DNA of 64,000 bases from NCBI RefSeq assembly GCF_032051675.1, contig NZ_CP116968.1, positions 868,001 through 932,000 of the forward strand, in the 5' to 3' direction. The notes under the pieces were generated by a model. It made no database searches and was not told the origin of the DNA. It saw nothing but the letters and a program-made list of their open reading frames with translations. This document shows, piece by piece, positions 48,034 to 58,399 of this stretch; positions within the stretch are counted from its first letter, which is position 1; the number at the start of each line of letters is the position of its first letter. The position numbers and the translations under genes are program-made. This stretch comes from Candidatus Nitrospira neomarina. Its GTDB lineage: Bacteria > Nitrospirota > Nitrospiria > Nitrospirales > UBA8639.

Positions 48034-49449
48034 TTACCCTATCGCAACTTTGGCCTGAGGAAAACGATAGAGCATGCGGACGGGTGGAGTGAGAGAGACA
48101 AGACCGACCAGGAGAGGTCCGAATCTCCCGAGAAGCATACTGCAAAGAATAATGACCTTTCCAAAATCAGTGAGTATCGCGGAGAGACTGAGCACGCCTC
48201 CGTTTCCGACGGAAAACCCAACCGTACCCAATGCGGAGGCCACTTCAAACATGAGAGCCAAAAACGGCTTATTTTCAATTAAGGCGAGAAAAAAGGTTAA
48301 CGTGGTGACCGCTCCAATGGCCAGGAACATAATTGCCAGAGCTTGCAAGACGAGATGGAGAGGCATCCGTCGGTAGTGAAACTCCACATCCAGTCGTTTC
48401 CGGAAGACGGCCCAGACTGATAAACACACAATGCCGAACGTGGTGGTTTTAATCCCTCCAGCGGTCCCTCCCGGTGATCCCCCGATGATCATCAGCAAAA
48501 TCAACATATATAACGTGCTGGGTCGGAGGAGGCTCAGGTCCAGCGTATTGAATCCTGCTGTCCGGGCGGCTCCCGAATGAAAGGCGGCGGCCATGGCTCC
48601 CGATGCAGGAGCTTGCGAGCCAAGCGTGGCCGGACTATGCATTTCCAATAAATAAAATCCTATCGTTCCAATCACCCATAAGCTTACCGAAACGAGTAAG
48701 GCCAGCCTCGTATGGGTTTGAATTCGATACCGTTCTTTTTGGTAATAACTCAGCAGGTCGCGAAAGACGATAAACCCAATGCCGCCCAGAACGAAAAGGA
48801 GAGTAATGGAAACATTGACCAGGATATCGTCACAATAGGGGATCAGATTTTGAGAAAACGTCGAAAATCCCGCATTGTTAAAGGCGGAAACGGCATGAAA
48901 AATACCATGCCAGCAGGCTTCAAAAAAGGGCATTTCCTGGGAAAACCGCGCGGCGAGTATGGATGCACCCACGCCTTCAAAGGTAAAGGTGATGATCAAA
49001 ATGGTTTTGACAAAACGGATCGATCCCGCTAAATCCACTGAACTGAGCGCCTCCGCCACCATCATGCGGTTTCGTAGTCCGATGCGTTGTCCCACGGCGA
49101 TGAGAATGACGGTCGCGAGCATCGCGTACCCCAACCCTCCCAATTGGATGAGGGTCAAAATGACGATCTGTCCGAATAAGGTGAAATCTTTTTCCGTGTC
49201 CGCCACAATTAGGCCGGTGACCGTTACTGCCGAAGTTGCCGTAAAGAGGGCGTTGAGAAAACTTAATGATTGACCTGGGCGGGTGGCCCATGGGGTTTTC
49301 AGTAGGAACGTTCCTATAGTGATCAAGGCCATGCCGCCTAGGGTGACGAGTTGGCCGGCTGATAGTTGGCCGTGAGGAAAAAATCGACCAATCGTGGTGG
49401 TTGGGTACCACGGGCATGGACGAGTAGGAAATGGTAATGAAGGCAGCAT
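48034..49449 (-). CDS. TrkH/KtrB-type potassium uptake channel
   Basis: 471-aa inner-membrane K+ translocation subunit. The four pore-loop filters of the SKT family are visible: TSAVTVTGL (~70-78), SAFNNAGFS, GAARTAGFN and SALGTVGFSVGN. The ~470-aa length without extra N-terminal helices suits KtrB or a short TrkH. No trkA/ktrA nucleotide-binding partner is adjacent. Role: K+ accumulation in osmotic adaptation, fitting with MscS and trehalose genes nearby. The ribosome site is weak; the first ~30 residues are hydrophilic. Confidence 0.9.
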   Translation of the reverse strand: MLPSLPFPTRPCPWYPTTTIGRFFPHGQLSAGQLVTLGGMALITIGTFLLKTPWATRPGQSLSFLNALFTATSAVTVTGLIVADTEKDFTLFGQIVILTLIQLGGLGYAMLATVILIAVGQRIGLRNRMMVAEALSSVDLAGSIRFVKTILIITFTFEGVGASILAARFSQEMPFFEACWHGIFHAVSAFNNAGFSTFSQNLIPYCDDILVNVSITLLFVLGGIGFIVFRDLLSYYQKERYRIQTHTRLALLVSVSLWVIGTIGFYLLEMHSPATLGSQAPASGAMAAAFHSGAARTAGFNTLDLSLLRPSTLYMLILLMIIGGSPGGTAGGIKTTTFGIVCLSVWAVFRKRLDVEFHYRRMPLHLVLQALAIMFLAIGAVTTLTFFLALIENKPFLALMFEVASALGTVGFSVGNGGVLSLSAILTDFGKVIILCSMLLGRFGPLLVGLVSLTPPVRMLYRFPQAKVAIG

Positions 49450-49678
49450 GAAGGCTAAGGAAGGAAAACTCCTACCTTCTCACCTGCAGGTCCGAAAAAC
49501 AATCGACATCCAAAGCCGCTCAGCTGTGTCAATGGGATGAGAATCCTCCATTAAAACTCTGCTTCATGGCAGTCTCCTAGAGGGGAAAACCAGAGGAAGG
49601 AGCGAAACGATGGGGCATCTGCCTGCCAACCGTGTTTGATGAGAGCTCCTCCTGTCAAAACGGTCCGCATCAGGCCGC

Positions 49679-50152
49679 TTAAGTGGATAATCCTTGTTCA
49701 AGGAGATGGACGAGTTCCCCGTGGTGATAAGGCTTGGCCAGGATCGCAAAGGCCCCTGCATTCATGCCCAGGTGCTGGAGCTGATCTGACCAACTCGCCG
49801 TGATCAGTATAAACGGGATATTTCGATTCTTGGGGTCTTGCCGAAGGACGTGAAGCAGTTGCAGCCCATTCATTTCCGGCATCAGGTAATCGGACAGGAT
49901 CAGACGAATGGAGGGGTGCTGCTGAATAAGGGCCAACGCTTCTCTACCATTGGCCGCTTCCAGGCACGTGTACCCGTTTATTTCAAGTCTACGTTTCAGT
50001 AGCCATCGGAGGTCAGATTGATCCTCCACCAGGATTATGGTTTGGTTCTTGGGTAGGATGTGATCGGAGACCGATGAGTTCGGTGCCTCAAAATCCTTCC
50101 AAGATGAAATTGTCATTTGCATGACAGCAGAGGAATGCAAGGAACATTCCAT
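49679..50152 (-). CDS. Single-domain response regulator (CheY-like)
   Basis: 157 aa. A ~35-residue N-terminal extension precedes one receiver domain: acidic pair Glu43-Asp44, phospho-acceptor Asp88 (ILSDYLMPEMNG), Thr118 (ITAS) and Lys140 (AKPYHHGE). There is no output domain, so it must act by protein contact. GAGGA lies 8 nt before ATG 50152. It stands alone between trkH and glgE; no histidine kinase is in the window. Confidence 0.9.
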   Translation of the reverse strand: MECSLHSSAVMQMTISSWKDFEAPNSSVSDHILPKNQTIILVEDQSDLRWLLKRRLEINGYTCLEAANGREALALIQQHPSIRLILSDYLMPEMNGLQLLHVLRQDPKNRNIPFILITASWSDQLQHLGMNAGAFAILAKPYHHGELVHLLEQGLST

Positions 50153-50577
50153 GAATATTCCTCAGAGTCGCCTTCGGTGGGTTAAGAGGCCTCCCTAATT
50201 ACTGAGTATTTAAAGGCATATTCAGAAATGTCAAAAACGGGTCCGAGAAGAGAATGTGACTGGCTTTAAATGAGAGAAACATTGTCTCAAAAGGAGACAA
50301 ACTGTCTCTTCTGTTGCTGGGATTTTTGTACTTGAGATGACCTAATGGTGAGGGTTTGGGTTTTTCTGTTTCTCAATTTCCTTGCGGATGAGTCGCGGGG
50401 ATCAATCTGATGTGCGGCAAATACAAATGCGTGCCGCAATTCGTCGGTTATGTGTGAGTTGAGGTGCTCGTTGAACATTGCGCTCATGACGTCTCCGTTG
50501 AAGGTCAGACCCCTGCCAAGAATTGGCAGAGGCCGATTTTTCATTGTGGGGTACGAAAACCTGCGGATCGTTCCCTG
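50153..50577. other. Intergenic region downstream of glgE
   Basis: About 425 bases. It contains a perfect hairpin CTGCCAA-gaa-TTGGCAG near 50512-50528 with no T-run. An 85-codon minus-strand ORF (50287-50544) shows no family features and is not called. Confidence 0.45.
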
Positions 50578-52566
50578 TTACATGAAATAGTCAAAGTCGC
50601 TTTCACGACGAGTCCGGCGGCGGAGTGCGAAAATCGCGGCCGGTTCGTCGTTAGGATCCAATCGAATGGTGTAGTCACCTCCCACGACTTGATGGCGATA
50701 ATCTTGAATGAGTTCATGCAATTGATAGGTGTCCTGTTCACCAATGCCGCATGCTTCAATCGGAATTCGCAGGCGAGCCTCATGGATGGTATAGGGATCC
50801 ATATTGATCGCGAACAGAAGAATGTCTGTCTTGTCGGCATTCATTTTTCCATAGAAAAGAATGTGGTCGTTGTCGGATGGGAAAAATTGCAGATTGGTGA
50901 AGGTGTGTAGGGCAGGGTGATCCCGTCGGATCTGGTTGATGCGGGTGATATAGTCACGGATGTTTCCAGGACGATCCCAATCCCAGTGGCGGATTTCATA
51001 TTTTTCCGAATCCTGATATTCCTCGGTTCCGGGAATCGCCTTATTTTCACAGAGTTCATAGCTATTGTAGATCCCGTAGGTCGGGGAGAGCGTGGCGGCC
51101 AGCACGAGCCGGAATTTAAAGGCCGGCCGACCTCCCTGTTGGAGAATTTCCGGCAGGATGTCCGGTGTATTGGCGAAAAAGTTCGGACGGAAATACTCTT
51201 GCATTTGTGTCCGGGTTAATTCGGTCAGGTATTCGGTCATTTCTCCTTTTGAATTTCGCCACGTAAAATACGTGTACGATTGGGTATAGCCGGCTTTGGC
51301 CAGGACCCGCATCATTTTTGGACGGGTGAAGGCTTCCGCTAGAAACAACACATCAGGATGCTCCAACTGAATTTCCCGAATGAGCCATTCCCAAAAGATC
51401 ACGGGTTTGGTGTGGGGATTATCCACTCGAAAAATTTTGACTCCATGCTCAATCCAAAAGAGGAGGACCCGCTTCATTTCCTGCCAGATGTCCTGCCAGG
51501 CTTCGGTATAAAAATCAAATCCATAAATGTCTTCATACTTTTTGGGAGGGTTCTCGGCGTATTTGATCGTCCCGTCCGGGCGTTGCTTGAACCAGTCCGG
51601 ATGTTGTGTCACGTAGGGATGATCCGGGGTGGCATTGATGGCGAAATCTATGGCGACTTCCATTCCGTGGTTTTTGACGGCTTGTTGAAAATGGTCAAAA
51701 TCGTTCATCGTGCCGAGAGCCGGTTCGACCGCATCATGTCCTCCATGTCGACTTCCGATGGCCCAGGGACTGCCCGGATCGCCCGGCTTGGCCTTTAAAC
51801 TGTTGTTGCGGCCCTTGCGGTTGGTCTCTCCGATGGGATGAATAGGGGTGAGATAGAGGACATCGAATCCCATATCCCGGATGGCCGGAAGGCGTTGTTC
51901 ACAATCTTTAAATGTTCCCCCCTTTCCCGGCACGGTTCCTTCTGACCGAGGGAAGATTTCATACCAGGCGCCATACCGGGCACGCTCACGGTCGACAATC
52001 ACTTCCAATTCCTTCTCATAAGTGGACCAGGCAGCCCGCTGTTCGTGTCGGTCGACGAGTGTGGCCACAATCGGATCCAGGGCGATGGCGATCCGGGCTT
52101 CCTGGTCGGAAGCCGACTTCCACTTTTCCAACCAGAGTTTCAGCTCGGACTTATCGGGACCTTTTGCTTTGGTCATCGCCTCTTTGACTTGGGCTTCCCC
52201 CTCCAATAATTCACTGGAAAGGTCCGGAAGCACCCCATGTTTCTTGGTCAGTTCAATTCTCCAGGTTTCAAAACTCCTGACATAGGCTCCCACGGAATAC
52301 AGATACCGGGTATTTTCTGCAAGGAGAAATGATCCAGCCCACCGGTCATTATCGACGTGATGCATGGGGGTTTCCGACCATTCCTTCTGCCCCAGCACTT
52401 TGTAACGAAGTACGGCCCCGATGGTGTCGTGTCCTTCCTTGAAGACGTCCGCTGTGACCTCCAGGTTCTCCCCGACGATCCGTTTGACCGGATAGCGTCC
52501 CCCATCCAGTTCAGGCTCGACATGTTCAATGATTAGGGTTTGTAAGGTTTTGGGAATAGTAGACAT
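50578..52566 (-). CDS. glgE: Alpha-1,4-glucan:maltose-1-phosphate maltosyltransferase
   Basis: Extends alpha-1,4-glucan using maltose-1-phosphate. 662 aa: an N-terminal beta domain (~1-100), a helical dimerisation insert (~105-190), then a GH13_3 barrel with YGAWYEIFPRSEG, LYLTPIHPIGETNRKG, nucleophile Asp382 (FRVDNPHTKP) and acid/base Glu411 (FLAEAFTRP). Maltose-1-phosphate specificity is supported by NPHTKP and by its partner. AAGGAG precedes the ATG. It lies directly downstream of the TreS-maltokinase gene, giving the complete trehalose-to-glucan route. Confidence 0.95.
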   Translation of the reverse strand: MSTIPKTLQTLIIEHVEPELDGGRYPVKRIVGENLEVTADVFKEGHDTIGAVLRYKVLGQKEWSETPMHHVDNDRWAGSFLLAENTRYLYSVGAYVRSFETWRIELTKKHGVLPDLSSELLEGEAQVKEAMTKAKGPDKSELKLWLEKWKSASDQEARIAIALDPIVATLVDRHEQRAAWSTYEKELEVIVDRERARYGAWYEIFPRSEGTVPGKGGTFKDCEQRLPAIRDMGFDVLYLTPIHPIGETNRKGRNNSLKAKPGDPGSPWAIGSRHGGHDAVEPALGTMNDFDHFQQAVKNHGMEVAIDFAINATPDHPYVTQHPDWFKQRPDGTIKYAENPPKKYEDIYGFDFYTEAWQDIWQEMKRVLLFWIEHGVKIFRVDNPHTKPVIFWEWLIREIQLEHPDVLFLAEAFTRPKMMRVLAKAGYTQSYTYFTWRNSKGEMTEYLTELTRTQMQEYFRPNFFANTPDILPEILQQGGRPAFKFRLVLAATLSPTYGIYNSYELCENKAIPGTEEYQDSEKYEIRHWDWDRPGNIRDYITRINQIRRDHPALHTFTNLQFFPSDNDHILFYGKMNADKTDILLFAINMDPYTIHEARLRIPIEACGIGEQDTYQLHELIQDYRHQVVGGDYTIRLDPNDEPAAIFALRRRTRRESDFDYFM

Positions 52567-52709
52567 GACGCACTCCTTCGTGTGTGGCTCTTCGAATATC
52601 CGTGTAGATGACGATTAGCGATTTTTTCTCCCGGCAAGAAGATTGGACATGTTTAAGCGATCGCCATGAGTCAGCCGGAATCCCGGTTCAAGGCTCAGTT
52701 TGAGAAACA

Positions 52710-55700
52710 TCAGTCCACTTCTAAAATTTGGAGTATGCCATCCAGGGGGATACGCACCCAATCGGGACGGTTATTGAGTTCATAGCCGAGTTCATAGATC
52801 GCTTTTTGGAGTAAATATCCATTCAGCAAAACTTGGATGTCATCCGATGACGGAGGGAGAATGTCGCGGACTTCTTTGATGGAGAGGTACGCCTTGAGAT
52901 AGCTGACGCTGACCCATAGTTGCCAATAGCGGGCCCAAGGTTCAAGCAAAGAAAAGTCTTCCGGTCGAACACCCTCGACCAATCCAATAGAGGAGGCATG
53001 CGCCGCGTAATGAAAGGATCGCAGCATGCCCGCGACGTCGCGCAGGGGGGATTCCTTCAGTCGTCTCACATTCAAGGGCCTGGCTGGTTCGCCTTCAAAA
53101 TCGATGATGATGAAATCTTTTCCGGTATAAAGCACCTGGCCGAGATGGTAGTCGCCATGGCACCGGATGCGGGTGCAGGTGAGTTTCCGGTCACGTATGG
53201 TTAACAGACGTTTGCGTAATCGGCCTTCTCCTTCCAATACGTTTTTTGCGAGAGATTGCACCGGGTCCTGAAGCCCTTTGACCTGAGTGCGAAGAAGAGG
53301 AAAGTTCATGTTGACCGTTCCCAGCATGCTCTGATACAGACCACGCCGGTAAAAATCGGTGAACGGTTCTGGTTTAAACTCCGGATCTTCGGAATCGGAG
53401 GCGAGCGCGGCGTGCAGTTCTCCTGTTCGAAGGCCCAACAACCGGGCCTCTTCCAGATACGGACCAATCCATTCGCGGGCGCCACTCGGGATCTCCTCGT
53501 CGACCAAGGCCATCAGCGATTTCTGGGGAATGGACGAGGTCGTAATGGCTGTGGGGTGGGTCAGCGCTTCTTCCAGATATCGACTGAGTTCATCCAACGT
53601 GTATTTCCAGGCGTCTCCTTCGTTTTGTATAAATTTTTGTAGGATACCAAAAGTCAGGAGGTCGCCATTGTCCCGTTGATATTCAATGGATCCTGCCAGG
53701 GGGGCGATGTGCGGAAACCCTTTATTGGTTAAAAACCGTCCAATTTCAAAGTCAGGATTCACGCCGACTTCGGCCCTGCGGTAGATTTTTAAAATAAAGT
53801 CATGTCCAAACAAGACCGAGGAGTTGCTTTGTTCACCCTTTAACAATGTTGGTTCAAGGGTAGGAACCTCTTTCTGTAGCTGGCGTCTGAAGATTTTCGT
53901 GGCTTGAGTGGCCAGATCCCCCGCCGGACCATTAAACCGGCGGTTTCGGGAAATACTCTCCATCAGCATTTTTTGAAACTCCCGATCCCAAATCGCATCG
54001 ATAAGCAGGCCTTCCTGCTCACCGTCTTTCATTTTAACTCGCACGCGTGCAATGGCTGCCGGAGAGTCTACGAGTGAGGCCATGCGATCGGCCGGGAGAT
54101 ACTGCAAGGGTAAGAGGTACATCTCCGGTTCTCCCTCGGTGTATTCCACGCGGATGAGCGCGAGGACGGCCAATGGATTTTCCTGCGGGAGAGGAATCGT
54201 TTCCGTGATTTCCACGAATTGCATGATGCGGGCTTTGCCGCCAAACCACCGTCGGCCTTGTAGGTACTGGGGTAACACATTTTCAAGTTTGACCTTTTCC
54301 CGTTTATGGATGAGGTTATCCCAATCTTTGGAGATCGTGATGGTGGGTAGGCCGTGTTCCGTCTTTCCCTGAGCCTCAAGTTGTTTGGATTCAACCGGGT
54401 CCAAGGCAAACCAGTAAAAGGCGTGTCCGCTCAGCGTGAGCAGATAAGGCAAATCGCCAATGGCTGGAAATTTACTCCGTCCGAACAAGGTCATTGGACG
54501 TCGTCCTTTGAATTCAGCGAGATCAAGTTCCACCCATTGGGCATGGCGGGATAAGTTCACGGCCACCAGAATCGTTTCGTCCTGATACCGCCGGAGGAAG
54601 ACCAGGACTTTCCGATTGGACGGATGAAGAAATTCAATGGATCCTCGTCCAAAGACCTTATAGCGTTTACGCAAGGAGACAATGCGTTTCATCCACCAGA
54701 GGGGAGACTGTGCGTTATTTTGTTGGAGTTCGACGTTAACGGCTTCGTAATGATATTCCGGGTCAATGATAATGGGCAGATAGAGTTTTTGCGGATTACC
54801 ATAGGAAAATCCGGCATTGCGGTCGGCACTCCATTGCATGGGAGTCCGAACTCCGTTCCGGTCCCCTAAATAAAAATTATCCCCCATCCCGATTTCTTCC
54901 CCGTAATAGATGACCGGTGTACCCGGCATCGAGAATAACAGGCTGTACATCAGTTCAATCTTTTTCCGGTCATTGCCCAGAAGCGGTGTCAAGCGCCGCC
55001 GGATTCCCAGATTGATCCTGGCCTGCTTATCATGGGCAAAGACGCGGTACATATAATCCCGTTCTTCATCCGTGACCATTTCAAGTGTGAGTTCATCGTG
55101 ATTGCGTAAAAAAAGTCCCCATTGGCAGGCTTCCGGAATGGCGGGAGTCTGGTCCAAAATGTCGATAATTGGAAACCGATCTTCCATTTGCATCGACATG
55201 AATAGGCGGGGCATCAAGGGAAAATGAAAGTTCATATGACATTCATCGCCCTTTCCGAAATAGGCCGCGGCGTCTTCCGGCCATTGATTGGCTTCCGCCA
55301 GAAAGAAACGGTTTTTGAATTTTTTATCGACGTGCGTTCTCAGTGTTTTGAGAAAGGCATGCGTTTCCGGGAGGTTTTCACAATTGGTCCCTTCCCGCTC
55401 GAAGAGATAGGGCACGGCATCCAGTCGCAAGCCGTCCACACCCAGTTCCAGCCAGAAATCCAGGACCTCAAAGATCGCCTTTTGCACCTCAGGGTTGTCG
55501 TAATTGAGGTCCGGTTGATGAGAAAAAAAACGATGCCAGAAATACGCCTTGGCCACGGGGTCCCAGGCCCAATTCGAATGTTCGGTATCTTTAAAAATGA
55601 TGCGGGTGTCGGAATAGAGATCCGGGGTCTCACTCCACACGTACCAATTCCGCCATTTGCTGCCGGGCGGGGCTTTCCGCGCGCGCTGAAACCAGGGGTG

Positions 55701-56042
55701 TTGATCCGAGGTGTGATTCACCACTAATTCAGTAATCACGCGTAACCCGCGACGATGGGCCTCCCGCACAAAGGCCTGAAAATCTCGCCTGGTTCCATAA
55801 TGTGGATGAATGTTGGTGTAGTCGGAAATGTCATAGCCATCGTCCCGGAGGGGAGAGGAACAAAAGGGTAGCAGCCAGATCGCGGTCACACCCAGATCCT
55901 GGAGATAATCGAGTTTTTGGGTAAGTCCTTTGAAATCGCCTATGCCATCGGCGTTACTATCGCAAAACGCCCGAACATGGAGTTCATAAATAATGGCGTC
56001 TTTGTACCAGAGGGGATCATTCTCGAGTATGTCGACAATCAT
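52710..56042 (-). CDS. treS: Trehalose synthase-maltokinase fusion (TreS-Mak)
   Basis: 1110 aa. Residues ~10-560 are the GH13 trehalose synthase (maltose/trehalose isomerase): DGIGDFKGL, Asp208 in GLRLDAVPYL and Glu250 in FLAEANQWP. Residues ~600-1105 are an aminoglycoside-phosphotransferase-like maltokinase: an N-terminal cap with LPQYLQGRRWFGGKAR and catalytic Asp964 in CHGDYHLGQ, then IIIDFEGEPARP. The fusion channels trehalose to maltose to maltose-1-phosphate for GlgE, whose gene follows by 140 nt. AGGAAAGG precedes ATG 56042. Confidence 0.95.
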   Translation of the reverse strand: MIVDILENDPLWYKDAIIYELHVRAFCDSNADGIGDFKGLTQKLDYLQDLGVTAIWLLPFCSSPLRDDGYDISDYTNIHPHYGTRRDFQAFVREAHRRGLRVITELVVNHTSDQHPWFQRARKAPPGSKWRNWYVWSETPDLYSDTRIIFKDTEHSNWAWDPVAKAYFWHRFFSHQPDLNYDNPEVQKAIFEVLDFWLELGVDGLRLDAVPYLFEREGTNCENLPETHAFLKTLRTHVDKKFKNRFFLAEANQWPEDAAAYFGKGDECHMNFHFPLMPRLFMSMQMEDRFPIIDILDQTPAIPEACQWGLFLRNHDELTLEMVTDEERDYMYRVFAHDKQARINLGIRRRLTPLLGNDRKKIELMYSLLFSMPGTPVIYYGEEIGMGDNFYLGDRNGVRTPMQWSADRNAGFSYGNPQKLYLPIIIDPEYHYEAVNVELQQNNAQSPLWWMKRIVSLRKRYKVFGRGSIEFLHPSNRKVLVFLRRYQDETILVAVNLSRHAQWVELDLAEFKGRRPMTLFGRSKFPAIGDLPYLLTLSGHAFYWFALDPVESKQLEAQGKTEHGLPTITISKDWDNLIHKREKVKLENVLPQYLQGRRWFGGKARIMQFVEITETIPLPQENPLAVLALIRVEYTEGEPEMYLLPLQYLPADRMASLVDSPAAIARVRVKMKDGEQEGLLIDAIWDREFQKMLMESISRNRRFNGPAGDLATQATKIFRRQLQKEVPTLEPTLLKGEQSNSSVLFGHDFILKIYRRAEVGVNPDFEIGRFLTNKGFPHIAPLAGSIEYQRDNGDLLTFGILQKFIQNEGDAWKYTLDELSRYLEEALTHPTAITTSSIPQKSLMALVDEEIPSGAREWIGPYLEEARLLGLRTGELHAALASDSEDPEFKPEPFTDFYRRGLYQSMLGTVNMNFPLLRTQVKGLQDPVQSLAKNVLEGEGRLRKRLLTIRDRKLTCTRIRCHGDYHLGQVLYTGKDFIIIDFEGEPARPLNVRRLKESPLRDVAGMLRSFHYAAHASSIGLVEGVRPEDFSLLEPWARYWQLWVSVSYLKAYLSIKEVRDILPPSSDDIQVLLNGYLLQKAIYELGYELNNRPDWVRIPLDGILQILEVD

Positions 56043-56225
56043 GGAGGTGCCTTTCCTGAATCGGTATATTCACTGCTTGTCCTCGGCCCTACCCGGTGAG
56101 TAGGCCCTCGATGTGAATCGTGGAATTGGCAATTTCTGGATTGATGGCTGTTCAGCGAGGATACTGAACTATAAAAACGAGTGACATGATTTACCATAAA
56201 AAGCGGTGGAAAGGCTAATTCACTG

Positions 56226-57089
56226 TTAATGTGAAGAATGAGATTCTTGTATAACCAGGCGGGGTGCAAAGGAAAATTCAGCAAGAAATTTTCGAAGGAT
56301 CGCTTGTTCCAGGCGTGAGGGATATTGAGTCGGACAGGGCACGCGGAGTAATAAATTAATGCGGCCTGGCTCAGGCAACTGAATGGTGACCCGTGGTTCA
56401 ACGGAGGGGGCATCCAACCACAGCTTGCCTTCGAGTTTTTTGAGATAGGTCCTCGCCTCATTGATAAACGGGGCGGCCTCTTCTTCTCCGGCCTGCAGCA
56501 GGAGACGTTCGGCAGTTTTCCAATCATCATCAGTACTTAAGGGGACGGTCACAATATGGAGGCGGTATTTTTTTGTATAGGTTTCATTGGTTAAGGGGTG
56601 ATCGAAAATAAAGCTGTTGGGAATGACCATGGCCCGGCCGGTATATTGATGAGAGGTCTGGCCTGGTCCGATTTCCAAAACCGTGGTGGTCAGGGCGTTG
56701 TGGTCGACCACGTTTCCCCGAATGCCCCCGATTTCGATGCGATCCCCCAACGAATAGGCTTTGGTCAGCACCCGGAGTCCTGATCCGCTCAAGCAGTCAA
56801 TGATTTCTTTGGTGGCGAGGACAAAGGCGACGGCGACGGCAAACACGGAGACGGCAAAAGTCTGGAGTTGCGGCGCCCAAATGAAAATCATCCCGAGGAT
56901 GAACAGAAAGAGCAGGCCATTTCTGAGATTGACCGCCCACCGTCTCCGTGTTTCCACGGAAAGTTCGGTTGACCGGAAGAGACTGTGGTGGATCCCCATC
57001 CTGACGATCAGAATGATTAAAAAGAGAAAGAAGGTACTCAGGCCGTACCGAATGAGCATGTCGCCGGTCGTACCTACAATAGGTTCCAC
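56226..57089 (-). CDS. MscS-family mechanosensitive channel
   Basis: 287 aa from a GTG at 57089 with GAGGAG seven bases upstream. Three transmembrane helices (~12-30, ~52-72, ~75-100), the third amphipathic. The beta domain begins SLGDRIEIGGIRGNVVDHNALT; VIPNSF and a C-terminal alpha/beta domain follow. The pore helix (FAVAVAFVLATKEIIDCLSG) is less Gly/Ala rich than E. coli MscS. It lies upstream of treS-glgE on the same strand, linking osmotic release and trehalose turnover. Confidence 0.88.
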   Translation of the reverse strand: MEPIVGTTGDMLIRYGLSTFFLFLIILIVRMGIHHSLFRSTELSVETRRRWAVNLRNGLLFLFILGMIFIWAPQLQTFAVSVFAVAVAFVLATKEIIDCLSGSGLRVLTKAYSLGDRIEIGGIRGNVVDHNALTTTVLEIGPGQTSHQYTGRAMVIPNSFIFDHPLTNETYTKKYRLHIVTVPLSTDDDWKTAERLLLQAGEEEAAPFINEARTYLKKLEGKLWLDAPSVEPRVTIQLPEPGRINLLLRVPCPTQYPSRLEQAILRKFLAEFSFAPRLVIQESHSSH

Positions 57090-57361
57090 GTGTAACTCCT
57101 CATGACCATGGTGTGAATGGAAGGCGCTGAGATCCCCAGGAGAACCATGAGAGACTCAGTTATCATTCGGAATCTGACCGATTGAGAAAAAGGCGTATGG
57201 CCAGGAATTGGCAGATGAACGAAAAAGAGGATCACAATCCCACGGTTCAGGGTGAAAACGAATGAGCAAGGGTCGTCAATAGACAGATCAGTTCAGAAAT
57301 GACAACCAAACTTCTCAAATCATACTGTATTTGTTCTCCTAATCAAAGGGGTTGGCAGGAC

Positions 57362-57856
57362 TCACGGAGCTTGAGGACCATTTCTCCTTTCGCGGTTCTT
57401 GAAGAAAAGGCCCCCATTGGTCAGTCGAAGCTCTTCGAGGTAGCTGTGAACTGAAAGAAGCAGTGGAGAATCTCTGTCTGACATCGAAGATTTCTGTTTT
57501 TCTTCCTGGGCCAGTGAGAGGGCTTGCTGGGCATCCGTTTGTGCCAACATGATTAATCGGGTGGCCATAGAATAATCTCGAGCCCAGAACATTTTTCTGG
57601 ATTGTTCATGAAATTCTTCTTCTCCGATCGTCAGTTCACTTTCCGCTAAACTGTAGAGATCAGGTGCGAAGGTCAAGGCTCCTTCCCTCCTGGCATGTTC
57701 CACCGCTTGACGGGCTTTCTGTAATTCGTGAATTGGCGGATCCTGACAGCCGGTCATCAGGACACTCAAGCAGAAGAAGGCCATATATATTCCCGCGGGG
57801 GAACGCCTCTGAGTCCTCGCCACGAGTTGCTTTATCGGGGGTTGCTCTTCTTCCAA
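57362..57856 (-). CDS. DUF4398-like lipoprotein
   Basis: A 164-aa protein with a lipoprotein signal ending in LMTGC (Cys37 from the TTG start at 57856; the first ATG is at 57784 and would leave a 12-residue signal with no basic n-region, so TTG is favoured). The mature part is helical with ELQKARQAVEHARREGALTF, APDLYSLAESEL and a further helix pair, the pattern of DUF4398 envelope proteins. Role unknown, perhaps an adaptor at the outer membrane. Confidence 0.7.
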   Translation of the reverse strand: MEEEQPPIKQLVARTQRRSPAGIYMAFFCLSVLMTGCQDPPIHELQKARQAVEHARREGALTFAPDLYSLAESELTIGEEEFHEQSRKMFWARDYSMATRLIMLAQTDAQQALSLAQEEKQKSSMSDRDSPLLLSVHSYLEELRLTNGGLFFKNRERRNGPQAP

Positions 57857-58399
57857 AATGGGACCTTGATCTAGAAATTTTCCGGGGGAAGGACGGTCGC
57901 GCTTCTCCTTGGACTCTCAATGGCTGATGTAGCAAATCCTACGCCAATATCGAATGGGAATGGCTGTTGATAGATACCGGATTTTCAACTATTTTTGCTG
58001 AAGGGGCCCCGATGCGGGGGACAGTTTGGCCCGTGGTTGGACCCTTTGTCCCGATCTGGTTAGTGAAGGAGAAGAGGCCACAGGGTGGAGTGGTGATCAT
58101 TCGCCGGGGAGAGCCGGTTTTCCCTAGGGACCGTGTGCGAGGAGAAGGTTGAGGTGACCCGAGATGTCCGAGCCCCGGCGTCTTGGAATTTCCCGCAGAT
58201 GGTGAAATTGTCTCACAAGATGGTGGGGTGCGGGCGATGAGCGCCTATCAGATTTGTTCTAACCCAAGACCTTGAGGCATCGATTCAGTAAATGTATTGA
58301 TCAGATAATGGCAATTGTGGAAAAATGCCTTGCATTAACTGGCTTCTAGTCCAAATCCCCCCCCTCCCTCTGACTCGGGCCTTTCAAAGGAGATAGCCT
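57857..58399. other. Intergenic region upstream of the Crp/Fnr gene
   Basis: About 540 bases, divergent promoters for the lipoprotein (minus) and the regulator (plus). The 61-codon ORF at 57967-58152 has no supporting features. No copy of the 19-bp motif lies here. Confidence 0.5.
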
